25,606 nt of DNA, taken from positions 1 through 25,606 of the forward strand of contig JBGVNW010000011.1 in assembly GCA_045125935.1 (NCBI GenBank), read 5' to 3'. Position 1 is the first letter of the stretch; each line of letters begins with the position of its first letter. The translations under genes and the position numbers were made by a program. Source of the DNA: CAG-877 sp045125935 (GTDB lineage: Bacteria > Bacillota_I > Bacilli_A > RF39 > UBA660). The notes under the pieces were generated by a model. It made no database searches. It was not told the origin of the DNA and worked only from the letters and a program-made list of their open reading frames with translations. Positions 7,923 to 14,856 of this stretch are shown piece by piece.

Positions 7923-8840
7923 TTATTTTTCTGTAATGCATGTGTTGAGGTAAGCATCGAGCCTATCGTTTTCAACACTATACTGATAAACTGAATCTGA
8001 AAGATATTCATCAGGTGATACAACTTCTGTATTTACACCGTGAACCATTTCCATAAGCTGCTGTGGTGACATGTCTGTGCCTTCAGGAATAATTAATGCC
8101 TCGTGGATTGAACTTGGTAATAAGTAAAAGTTCCCAAATCTTTTTCCTAAACATTTCAATACACCTGGGTAAAATATTCCTGAGAAACCATTTCTGGAAT
8201 ATTCGTTAGTGATTGCATAAACATAGTCATGTGGAAGGTTTTCGATTGTATCAGATATTGTTTCGTACTGTGGGATATCAAACTGAAACATAAGTGCGTT
8301 GAGAGATGTAATATTGATTGGGAAAAGGCGAGGAGTATTTTTTGTAGCAAGAATGAATAATTCCTGTGGTGTTGTATCCCATATTTTTACCATGTCATTT
8401 GTAACTATAAAACTCATTTCATTTTTATCATTGATTGAGAGAACACTATAAAGAATGATTGCTAAGTCAAAGAAATCAATGTGTGGAATAGAAGAGAGCT
8501 GATCTTTGTAAGCTTCTTTATTTACTACTTTGTAACAGATGTTACTTTTCTGAACATTGAAATCCTGACAATCATCAATGTTGATAGGTGAGTTTTTAGC
8601 TGCAAAGAAATACATTTCAAGTACATCTTCTGCGATATCAGCAACTGAACTACCATTTCTATAATCTTCTATGAGATTTTTAAAATAGAATGTAGGTGTT
8701 GCCTGAGTGTCTTTTTGTCTAATAGTAAAGGCATCAATTTCTTTACCATTTTTGAAAGCTTTGTAAGTTTCTACCTTATAAGGTGCTTCTAATTTGCTTG
8801 TAATAATAGTAGTTAACTCTGTTTTAAATTTTTCGTACAT
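7923..8840 (-). CDS. DUF5688-like protein
   Basis: This 305-aa soluble protein has no signal peptide or membrane segment. Its sequence (start MYEKFKTELTTIITSKLEAP, then KNGKEIDAFTIRQ and a long alpha/beta region with SMEMVHG-like helices near the end) resembles the DUF5688 proteins frequent on Lachnospiraceae mobile elements. I am matching from memory of the family and the genomic setting, and no function is established. Start ATG follows TTGGAGG with 8-nt spacing. It lies 45 bp upstream of the DUF262 gene and 23 bp downstream of a small unknown gene, so all are one leftward operon. Confidence 0.6.
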   Translation of the reverse strand: MYEKFKTELTTIITSKLEAPYKVETYKAFKNGKEIDAFTIRQKDTQATPTFYFKNLIEDYRNGSSVADIAEDVLEMYFFAAKNSPINIDDCQDFNVQKSNICYKVVNKEAYKDQLSSIPHIDFFDLAIILYSVLSINDKNEMSFIVTNDMVKIWDTTPQELFILATKNTPRLFPINITSLNALMFQFDIPQYETISDTIENLPHDYVYAITNEYSRNGFSGIFYPGVLKCLGKRFGNFYLLPSSIHEALIIPEGTDMSPQQLMEMVHGVNTEVVSPDEYLSDSVYQYSVENDRLDAYLNTCITEK

Positions 8841-8863
8841 AATCTTTCCTCCAATAAGTTCAA

Positions 8864-9199
8864 TTAGAACAATTTGTCATATTTCTCCATTTGACGAATC
8901 AAATAGGCTGTGATTCTAAATAGTTTTTTGATAATGGTACTTTTAGAACCTGCATCAAGTTTTTCTTTATATCCTGCATTTTCTTCACGTATTAAATTTA
9001 ATAGATTACGAAATACAGGAGTTCTTTCTTTATTCTCAAAGGCTTCAATATATGTGTTTACATTTGAAACTTGAGAATCAAATAAGCCAATATGAGGCAT
9101 TGTCTCAAAATAGGTTTGAGCATCTTTCTCATAAAAGTATTCATCTAATTTCATAGCTATTTGAGCTTGCATGAAAGTTTTTCTATTAAAGAAATCCAT
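8864..9199 (-). CDS. Conserved-looking hypothetical protein, 111 aa
   Basis: This small, mostly helical, basic protein (starting MDFFNRKTFMQAQIAMKL) has no motif I recognise. The start at 9199 is preferred over an upstream in-frame ATG at 9232, because AAGAAAGGAG stands about 7 nt before it and the upstream ATG would overlap the recombinase gene. It sits between the small tyrosine recombinase (20 bp gap) and the DUF5688-like gene (23 bp gap), so it is co-transcribed with them. It could be an accessory factor of the recombinase from position alone, but nothing in the residues shows that. Confidence 0.6.
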   Translation of the reverse strand: MDFFNRKTFMQAQIAMKLDEYFYEKDAQTYFETMPHIGLFDSQVSNVNTYIEAFENKERTPVFRNLLNLIREENAGYKEKLDAGSKSTIIKKLFRITAYLIRQMEKYDKLF

Positions 9200-9219
9200 T
9201 TTTATTCTCCTTTCTCTTC

Positions 9220-10119
9220 TTAAGCTTTCCAAAGATAGTTACTTGCAACAACATTTGGTCGGCTATGTTGAAGGTTTTCGCTAACTTCTTTTAAAATTCC
9301 TTTGTCGTAGGAGTAGCCTACAAGTTCTTTCTTGCAGTAATAGATTTTTCCAGTTGCTACATCGCCACGAGATTCAAAGAAGTCGTATAAATCTCTTGCA
9401 TAGTCGGCTCTTAAATCGTGAATAGAGCTTTTAGGCAAGTCTGATTTAAGTAAAATTCTATCTTCACCATTGAAATTATGAGTTTCAGCAGATCTCACAA
9501 TTTCTCTGACTTGATCTGAATATTGTGGATTTACTAAGCACCAACGTTCTATGCCTCCTTTGCCACGCTTGTAAACTTCTAAATTACCATCGCTGCGTTC
9601 TCTGAAATCTTCTTTTCGAAGTCTCATTGCTTCAGCACGTCTACATCCAGTAGCTTTTACAAGTAGCTTCCCGACAGCATACTTTTCTTCAGGAGATTGA
9701 TAATCAGAACTAGATGTACCCCTACATCGTTTGATATCAGCCCTGTTTCTGGAAGGGTAGTCGTAATCAAAGTCATTCTTGCTGCAGTGAAAAGTTTTAG
9801 CGAGAGCAGAGCCATATTGATTAAGAGTCCAAGCACTTAGTCCAGCCTCTTCTTTTTTCTCAAGGAATTCTCTAACATATTTCTTACAACCTAAAATGCT
9901 TTTTACTTCACGGTGACTACGAATGGTATCGCCTATGAATTGCTTGTTTACTTTTAGGTAGGAGTTGTAAGTTGATTGAGAATATATTCCTGATACAAGT
10001 GCTGGGTTTTCGCCTTTAGCTCTGGCTTCTTCTTTGGCTTGATGTTTGCTTTGTCCAAACTTGCATTCTTTATTAAGTTCTTTAATCATTTGGTGTGTGA
10101 TGTTTGATTTTTTACCCAT
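9220..10119 (-). CDS. Small tyrosine recombinase / integrase
   Basis: This 299-aa protein carries the full tyrosine recombinase signature: arginine in GCRRAEAMRL (about 160), a lysine in the VYKRGKGG turn, HDLR (His234, Arg237), LQHSRPN (His285) and the nucleophile Tyr295 in SNYLWKA only four residues from the C terminus. An N-terminal basic segment (to about 45) and a SAM-like core-binding region (about 50-130) precede it. It is unlike the Tn554-type trio at 0.5-5.4 kb and much shorter. Its place inside an ArdC operon, rather than at an element end, suggests dimer resolution or a DNA-inversion role instead of element integration; that is inference. Start ATG has AGAGAGG upstream, within a small hairpin (10129-10147). 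Confidence 0.8.
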   Translation of the reverse strand: MGKKSNITHQMIKELNKECKFGQSKHQAKEEARAKGENPALVSGIYSQSTYNSYLKVNKQFIGDTIRSHREVKSILGCKKYVREFLEKKEEAGLSAWTLNQYGSALAKTFHCSKNDFDYDYPSRNRADIKRCRGTSSSDYQSPEEKYAVGKLLVKATGCRRAEAMRLRKEDFRERSDGNLEVYKRGKGGIERWCLVNPQYSDQVREIVRSAETHNFNGEDRILLKSDLPKSSIHDLRADYARDLYDFFESRGDVATGKIYYCKKELVGYSYDKGILKEVSENLQHSRPNVVASNYLWKA

Positions 10120-10128
10120 GTGGTTTGA

Positions 10129-10147
10129 CCTCTCTTTCTTTTAGAGG
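10129..10147 (-). promoter_or_regulatory. Small hairpin covering the recombinase ribosome binding site
   Basis: On the minus strand CCTCT (10147-10143) can pair with AGAGG (10133-10129), the likely Shine-Dalgarno of the gene starting at 10119, with a 9-nt purine-rich loop. The stem is only 5 bp, so any effect on translation would be modest. Confidence 0.35.
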
Positions 10148-10167
10148 GGAGCACCATGAGTAAAAAC

Positions 10168-11073
10168 TTAAGAAACAACAACTTGTTTAGAAATCCAATT
10201 AAATATCTGGTTAGAAATTTCTGATATGAGAGTGAGAGTAGATTTTAATTCTTTCAGGTCACGGCTTCCCCATGAAGCAACGTAACCAAAGCTGTATTCA
10301 GAGCTATCAAGCTTTTCTATGTTAAATTCATTCTTTAGCATAGAAAGAACACAGTAAGCACAAGATTCTGCAATTACTTCTTTAGTAGCACGATCCAATT
10401 CTTTCGTGTGTACTGTGTGGATTGTTTCCTGTAGGTAATGAGAATACTCGTGAACTACAGTTTTCAGCTTATGCAAAGTTGATAACGTAGGTTTCAAAAA
10501 GATTTGTTGACTAAGAATGTTGTAATATCCATTTGCGTCATTTTCTGCTAAGGAATAATCATAGTCGATTGGGACTTCAGATGTTGCGAATAGCTTATCC
10601 AACATTACATTTAACTCTTGACTTTCATACTTCAAACTTTTTACCAGAGTTGGTAATTCATCTCCCATGGTTTGAGAGATATCAAATACATAGCCTGTTT
10701 TAAAATAAAGGTGTTTTCGTTCCACTTCCTGAATAGAAGTAGTTCCATCTGGATTAGTGATTTCTTTTTCCGTAGTTACCTTTTTAGGTGTTGGAACAAG
10801 AATCTTAATTCCATGTTCACCTTTTTTCACGATACGATTGAATTTGGTTGTCCAATCTTTAAACGAAGCTACATAGCTGGCTTGTGGGCATTGATGTAAA
10901 ATCAGAATGATATTGCTAAATGAATAGCTGTGGAATTTACTAAAAGTGTCCAAATATCTTACATAGTTTTCTGATGTAAACACATCTCTTACGCCGTTTT
11001 CGAGATTTTCCAAAATCTCATTCATTTGTTGTTTACGCTCCTCGAGCGTTTTCGGTTGGTAATTTTTACCCAT
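10168..11073 (-). CDS. ardC: ArdC-type antirestriction protein (ssDNA-binding domain plus zincin)
   Basis: This 301-aa protein has two parts. The N-terminal ArdC domain (DUF1738-like, about 10-110) binds single-stranded DNA and shows SFSNIILILHQCPQASYVASF followed by VKKGEHGIKILVP. A C-terminal ImmA/IrrE-like metallopeptidase domain has HEYSH at 208-212 and the third ligand candidate Glu236 in EVIAESC. ArdC proteins protect incoming conjugative DNA from host restriction. The start at 11073 is chosen because ATAGGAGG lies 8 nt before it; an in-frame ATG at 11124 lacks such a site. It is the first gene of a leftward operon and is preceded by a long, hairpin-rich leader (11122-11509). Confidence 0.88.
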   Translation of the reverse strand: MGKNYQPKTLEERKQQMNEILENLENGVRDVFTSENYVRYLDTFSKFHSYSFSNIILILHQCPQASYVASFKDWTTKFNRIVKKGEHGIKILVPTPKKVTTEKEITNPDGTTSIQEVERKHLYFKTGYVFDISQTMGDELPTLVKSLKYESQELNVMLDKLFATSEVPIDYDYSLAENDANGYYNILSQQIFLKPTLSTLHKLKTVVHEYSHYLQETIHTVHTKELDRATKEVIAESCAYCVLSMLKNEFNIEKLDSSEYSFGYVASWGSRDLKELKSTLTLISEISNQIFNWISKQVVVS

Positions 11074-11094
11074 AATTCTCTTCCTCCTATTTTT

Positions 11095-11120
11095 CCCTTT
11101 TAGATGTTTAGATCTAAAAA
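11095..11120 (-). promoter_or_regulatory. Leader hairpin just before ardC
   Basis: In the ardC leader, CTTTTTAGAT (minus strand, 11120-11111) pairs with ATCTAAAAGG (11104-11095) across a CTAAAC loop, with one G-T pair. It ends about 15 nt before the AGGAGG of ardC. It could affect translation or mRNA stability. There is no T-run after it, so it is not a terminator. Confidence 0.45.
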
Positions 11121-11121
11121 G

Positions 11122-11509
11122 CATGGTTAGGGTTGAGCCATGATTCCTGTTACCATGGGAACAGGTGGCATTATTAATGGTGTATGAAATTAATCATACT
11201 GGGTTTTGTGCTTTGCATTTCGAATGAGAAACACAGTACACAGCTTACTGAAACACATGGTTTCTTGCCTAAATTATCAGTTTGACCTATTTTTTTGCAT
11301 CAAAAAAAGACCGTCGAAACTGAAAGGACAGTTCGTCAGCAAATGAGCTGCAGATATTAAGTTGTCAATCAAAAAGGGAATTGATTGGCGAGATCTGTTG
11401 AACTTATTAATGTCCGCCTACACTGAACACCCCTCTTGCTTCTGGCGACCGAACATCACGGGCTGTTACTAGGGGCATAAACACATAAACTTAGAATCTT
11501 TGTGTTTAT
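11122..11509. other. Hairpin-dense non-coding region upstream of ardC
   Basis: About eight inverted repeats lie in under 400 bp. They are 11122-11126/11138-11142, 11146-11151/11160-11165, 11197-11207/11228-11238 with an inner CATT/AATG hairpin, 11250-11254/11260-11264, 11319-11322/11329-11332, 11362-11371/11382-11391, 11430-11434/11471-11475 and 11477-11485/11501-11509. The 11362-11391 stem has two G-T pairs that work only as plus-strand RNA, and plus-strand T-G closes the 11197-11238 stem too. No convincing open frame exists here. Possible roles are a plus-strand structured RNA, a folded single-strand origin or transfer region, or a single-strand promoter feeding ardC. I see no relaxase gene to support an origin of transfer. 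Confidence 0.5.
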
Positions 11510-12019
11510 CGAGGTATTATCGATAAAAAAGATATCGAATTACTTCTGGTTTACATTGTAGATCTGATTTTATTTAAAAGCAATAGTACACATTTTTACT
11601 AGAAAACCACAAAAATGGCTAAAAGTTGCAGGAAAAAATTAGATTTTTAAAGGTAAACGATTTACAGGTATTTGGAGATTGCAAAAAACGATGAAAAAAA
11701 TATTTGTTAACTTTTGTTCATATTTATTGTCCGTGAGTGGAAGACAGTAGAAAATACAAAATGACCTGCAAAGATAACCAATCCTTGCAGGTCTATAAAA
11801 AATAGGAGAAGTATATGATAAAAAAGTGTCAGATCGATTAGACATGGAAATGAATATTATCAAAAAAGAAAAACCACATCTAATCGTATTTCGTATTATA
11901 CTTATATTTTTTTGAAAATCAACAGACATAAAATTGCTTAGAAAACCACGAAACTAGAGGGAAAGTGATGGGAAATGAAAAGAAAAAGTTAGGAGTTCTG
12001 TGTTATGGTTATGTGGAAT
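11510..12019. other. AT-rich stretch without a convincing gene
   Basis: This stretch holds short repeats and hairpins but no gene I can defend. TATCGA occurs three times within 11507-11538. TAGAAAACCAC occurs at 11600-11610 and again at 11939-11949. A perfect 9-bp stem lies at 11763-11793 (GACCTGCAA/TTGCAGGTC). CGATTAGA (11835-11842) pairs with TCTAATCG (11879-11886). A good ribosome site (ATAGGAGAAG) at about 11801 precedes an ATG at 11815 that reaches a stop after 8 codons, which may be a decayed gene start. Confidence 0.45.
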
Positions 12020-12270
12020 TCTCAAAAATAAATAAAAATTTCCCCCAAATATTTTTCCAGCCCAGATATGGGTAAATCTCTAATTCAGGGCTTCTACGCC
12101 CTGTAAGGGGTGCCACGATAGGGCACAAGTTTTTGTTGGCTTCGGAAAGTTGTTGGCGACACGTTTTTATGCAGTTTCGTGTATGTCGTTGTTTACCTCC
12201 CTCAATTGCCAGCAATCGAGGAAGATAACCAACTCCACCTTTACGCCCTAAGTTATTTCAAAGGTCAGGC
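12020..12270 (-). ncRNA. Candidate structured non-coding RNA
   Basis: Read on the minus strand, this segment folds into a series of stems. 12228-12213 pairs with 12208-12193 over 16 consecutive pairs with a CTGG loop. GTGCC/GGCAC and CAGGGC/GCCCTG hairpins follow, then CCCA/TGGG. ACCTTT/AAAGGT closes a 5' loop whose TAGGGC can pair with a downstream GCCCTA as a pseudoknot. In the long stem all three non-Watson-Crick pairs are G-U on the minus strand and A-C on the plus, which fixes the strand. A TATAAA box with an AT-rich -35 lies near 12270-12300. The 3' end runs into a T-rich tract (12015-12045). A 68-codon open frame overlaps this on the same strand, but the structure explains the sequence better. 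The family is not identified; length and host group would fit raiA-type RNAs, which I cannot confirm. Confidence 0.55.
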
Positions 12271-12307
12271 ATATGTTTTTATACATATTTCTTCCCAATG
12301 AAATAAA

Positions 12308-12356
12308 AAAATGACTAATAGCTCCATCTTCATAAGGGATGGAATTATTAGTCGTT
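12308..12356 (-). terminator. Terminator after the leftward Mod-like gene (usable in both directions)
   Basis: A stem of about 20 bp encloses the 8-nt loop TTCATAAG, with GACTAATA/TATTAGTC and TCCATC/GATGGA as its perfect parts. On the minus strand it is followed by ATTTTTTTATTT, fitting the gene that ends at 12410. On the plus strand it is followed by TTTTAATTATT, so it may also stop rightward transcripts from the non-coding region. Confidence 0.8.
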
Positions 12357-12409
12357 TTAATTATTAGGGCTGGTTGTAGTCTTTTCTTTGCAGAGCATAT
12401 GCTGTCGTT

Positions 12410-14317
12410 TTATTTTTCTTCTTTATAGAAATTCTTATTGAATTTCTTTATGTTAGCATCTATGGAATAATCAGAATCATCCATATCTGCATAGTTTATA
12501 TAAAGGGTATTTTTATCAATAATAGAAATCAAAAATTGTCTTTTCTCTGATTCTGATAGTTTTTCAAAGCCATCTTTTTCTTTATCCATAGCATCAATAT
12601 CTACTCTATAACAAATAAAATCAGAAGCTTTTATTTCGTCATAGAGAGCAGATAAATCTATTTCTGGAACAGACGAAATTTTATCAATCATATTTTGACT
12701 GTTCTTTGCAAGTTCGCAGTAAACAAAGTTTCCTCCACCTTGCCAATTAACAGATTTAGATATTCCTGATTGTTCTCCTGCAATAACGCCTTGTAATCTC
12801 TTGACGGCCATATCCATATGGCTATCAAGTTGTTCGATTCCAATGTATTGTCTTCCCATTTTATGTGCAACGGCTGCAGTTGTACCAGATCCTAGGTAAG
12901 CATCAAGTACAAGATCATTTTCGTTTGTCAACAAACTTAAAATTCTGTTAATTAAAAACTCTGGCTTTTTCCCATTTTTTAATGCAACAGACCCCTCTTT
13001 ATTTAAATTAATGGTGCTAATATCAGTCCATATGTCACACAAATATTCTTCTGTGTAATCACTTAAAAACAGCATTTGCTTACCTTCCCACCAAATATAT
13101 TCAATTCCTGTTGGAGAAATAACTTTTTTTATTTTTGTATCAAAGTTCATTTTAGATAGAGAAGAATTGTTTGTCCTATATATAACTCTTTTGGCGTTTG
13201 ACAATTTGAATTTCAACACAGCATCTTCGTCTCTACAATCAATTGTAGTATGTTCTTTAATATAATCTTTGACATTTGTAATTTGCCAATCTTCAACTGC
13301 ATCGCCAGGATTTATAATGATTTGACTGTAATATTTTGCATATTTTTTAAAGTATTCAGTATCATCTGTTTTTGAATATTTGATTGGATGCAAAATAACT
13401 TCACCTTTTTTATAAATCAATAAATATTCTTTAATTTTGGGTAGTTTCTTATCAACATGAGACATTTTTACACCAGAAGATTCACTCATTTTAACACAAA
13501 TTGTATTCACTCTATTATCTCTACCAAAAATTTCATCACACAACACGGTCATATAGGCTTGTTCATTGTCATCGCATTGAATACACATTACACCACCATC
13601 TTCACGAAGAAGGTGTTTTGCTATTTCAAGTCTATTTTTCATCATGGTGAGCCATGAACTGTGCTTGAAGCTGTCTGCATAAGGGACTTTGTCGCTTTCT
13701 GTGTTGTATAGAATATCCCAATACATTAGTTTGATTTGTCCTTTGTAACGAGGAAGAAGACTGTGCATAGCTAATAGGTTGTTGCCTTTGATAATTAAAT
13801 TATCTTTGTCTGAAAGGGTAGTAGTTTCCTGAACGCCTGATTCATCATATCTTTTAACAGAAGTCATTACTTTAGGTGCAAGTAATGTATCTATTTCCTT
13901 TTTCATTAGAACTTCATTAAAGAAGATTTCCTGTCTATCATCAGTTTCTTTTGTTGAATCCATTTCTAATAAACAATCCTTACATGGGAATGATAAAACC
14001 ACATCATTATTATTTTTCAACGAATTTCCCTTTTCATCAGTAAGCATAATTTTGTTTTTGAATCCTGTATATGAACTTGGTAAAAAGTCCTTACTGTCAA
14101 TTATCCAGTTGAAACGTTCTTTATCAAAAACTAAAAACTCATCTACTTCTGAGAAAAACATAGATTTTGTTTCAGGATTTTTTATTAATAAACCAAGTAG
14201 CTCAGGATTCATTTTTAATGATGCTTCTTGGATTGCATTTTTAAGTAAATTGCCCTCATTATCAGTAAAGCTAGAACTTGCTTTTAAAACATCATATAGT
14301 ATTTCAATATTTTTCAT
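12410..14317 (-). CDS. Type III restriction-modification Mod paralogue with altered catalytic motif
   Basis: This 635-aa beta-class DNA adenine methyltransferase relative is collinear with the Mod at 14853-16883. It has similar ends (KNLYD-like start, SIIDKNTLYINYAD near the C terminus) and a fully different central target-recognition region (about 245-440). The AdoMet motif is intact (AYLGSGTT, 473-480). The catalytic motif IV, normally DPPY, is D201-I-L-Y204 followed by N-T-E instead of N-T-G, so methylation is doubtful. The reading frame is otherwise open, with no stop or frameshift. The start at 14317 is chosen for AAAGGA 7 nt upstream and for alignment with the paralogue's first residues; the frame extends to 14449. 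It faces away from the restriction operon and has its own terminator. It may be a specificity-only subunit, or a gene early in decay. Confidence 0.85.
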   Translation of the reverse strand: MKNIEILYDVLKASSSFTDNEGNLLKNAIQEASLKMNPELLGLLIKNPETKSMFFSEVDEFLVFDKERFNWIIDSKDFLPSSYTGFKNKIMLTDEKGNSLKNNNDVVLSFPCKDCLLEMDSTKETDDRQEIFFNEVLMKKEIDTLLAPKVMTSVKRYDESGVQETTTLSDKDNLIIKGNNLLAMHSLLPRYKGQIKLMYWDILYNTESDKVPYADSFKHSSWLTMMKNRLEIAKHLLREDGGVMCIQCDDNEQAYMTVLCDEIFGRDNRVNTICVKMSESSGVKMSHVDKKLPKIKEYLLIYKKGEVILHPIKYSKTDDTEYFKKYAKYYSQIIINPGDAVEDWQITNVKDYIKEHTTIDCRDEDAVLKFKLSNAKRVIYRTNNSSLSKMNFDTKIKKVISPTGIEYIWWEGKQMLFLSDYTEEYLCDIWTDISTINLNKEGSVALKNGKKPEFLINRILSLLTNENDLVLDAYLGSGTTAAVAHKMGRQYIGIEQLDSHMDMAVKRLQGVIAGEQSGISKSVNWQGGGNFVYCELAKNSQNMIDKISSVPEIDLSALYDEIKASDFICYRVDIDAMDKEKDGFEKLSESEKRQFLISIIDKNTLYINYADMDDSDYSIDANIKKFNKNFYKEEK

Positions 14318-14351
14318 GTATAAATCCTTTCTGATGAGAACGAAAAAGCAC

Positions 14352-14371
14352 CATAACACAAACGTGTCATA
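14352..14371 (-). promoter_or_regulatory. 5' leader hairpin of the Mod-like gene
   Basis: Read on the minus strand, 14371-14364 pairs with 14359-14352 in an 8-bp stem with a GTTT loop. Its two non-Watson-Crick pairs are both G-U on that strand, consistent with an mRNA leader hairpin about 35 nt before the start codon. Confidence 0.4.
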
Positions 14372-14405
14372 ATGCTCCCTATTTCCGCTCCATATCTGAT
14401 TAGAA

Positions 14406-14425
14406 TTTATACATCCTGGTATAAA
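14406..14425. promoter_or_regulatory. Candidate operator: 7-6-7 inverted repeat
   Basis: TTTATAC, six bases, GTATAAA. It lies in the divergent promoter region on the side of the leftward Mod-like gene and overlaps its best -10-like sequences. It is a plausible site for the small winged-helix protein encoded at 14563. Confidence 0.5.
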
Positions 14426-14477
14426 TCTGTTACTTATATTTTTCCACAAAAAAGCCTTAAAATCAAGACCTGTGCTA

Positions 14478-14506
14478 TTGTATTTATAAAAATATTTAGA
14501 TATAAT
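14478..14506 (+). promoter_or_regulatory. Promoter of the regulator-mod-res operon
   Basis: A TTGTAT -35 (14478-14483) and a perfect TATAAT -10 (14501-14506) are separated by exactly 17 bp, about 57 bp before the first gene of the rightward operon. Confidence 0.65.
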
Positions 14507-14516
14507 TTAATAGTAA

Positions 14517-14535
14517 TTATAATTTTTAATTATAA
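14517..14535. promoter_or_regulatory. Candidate operator: perfect palindrome in the operon leader
   Basis: TTATAATT, three Ts, AATTATAA: an 8-3-8 perfect inverted repeat just downstream of the -10 box and before the ribosome site of the regulator gene. This is a good place for autorepression. The sequence is all A/T, so chance occurrence is a real alternative. Confidence 0.45.
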
Positions 14536-14562
14536 AAATATTTATAATAAAGGAGTGATAAG

Positions 14563-14856
14563 ATGAATCGTATCGATGATTTGGACTTATTTCTCAACGA
14601 TAGTTATCGCATTTTAATAGTCCTGTACAATCATCAACAGACTATTAATGAGAATACGTTTAGTCCAATCACTCAACAAGAAATAGCAGACAGCATAGGA
14701 TGCAGTATTATGAAGGTCAATCCTATAATTGCAAAGTTGAAGAAGAATGGATATGTGAGTACATATAAGAATTCAAGAGGCAGATATCAGCTTACAGATA
14801 AAGCAAAATATCTGGTTAAAGAATTACAGAAGCTACAGGGAGAAAAGGTAAAATGA
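14563..14856 (+). CDS. Small winged-helix regulator of the restriction-modification operon
   Basis: This 97-aa protein has a winged helix-turn-helix: helices at about 11-25 and 35-60 (ITQQEIADSIGCSIMKVNPIIAKLKKNGYV), then a wing (YKNSRGRYQLT) and a C-terminal helix. The layout is that of MarR/ArsR-like or replication-type winged helices. The start has AAAGGAG 7 nt upstream, and the stop overlaps the mod start codon (ATGA), so the two are translationally coupled. By position it should act like a controller protein that sets the timing of Mod and Res synthesis and perhaps of the divergent Mod-like gene. Nearby palindromes at 14406 and 14517 are candidate sites. This role is inferred from context. 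Confidence 0.75.
   Translation: MNRIDDLDLFLNDSYRILIVLYNHQQTINENTFSPITQQEIADSIGCSIMKVNPIIAKLKKNGYVSTYKNSRGRYQLTDKAKYLVKELQKLQGEKVK

Noticed and set aside
11430..11475. Origin of transfer
   Set aside because: Hairpins are present, but there is no relaxase or mobilisation gene in the window and no recognisable nick-site sequence.
11815..11841. ATG with a good ribosome site in the non-coding region
   Set aside because: The frame stops after 8 codons; at most it is a relic or a leader peptide, and nothing supports either.
11639..11929. 96-codon open frame on the minus strand
   Set aside because: No ribosome site, low-complexity hydrophobic composition in very AT-rich DNA, and no neighbours in register.
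12009..12215. 68-codon open frame on the minus strand
   Set aside because: It lies within the strongly base-paired RNA candidate, has no clear ribosome site, and its residues follow from the stem sequences.
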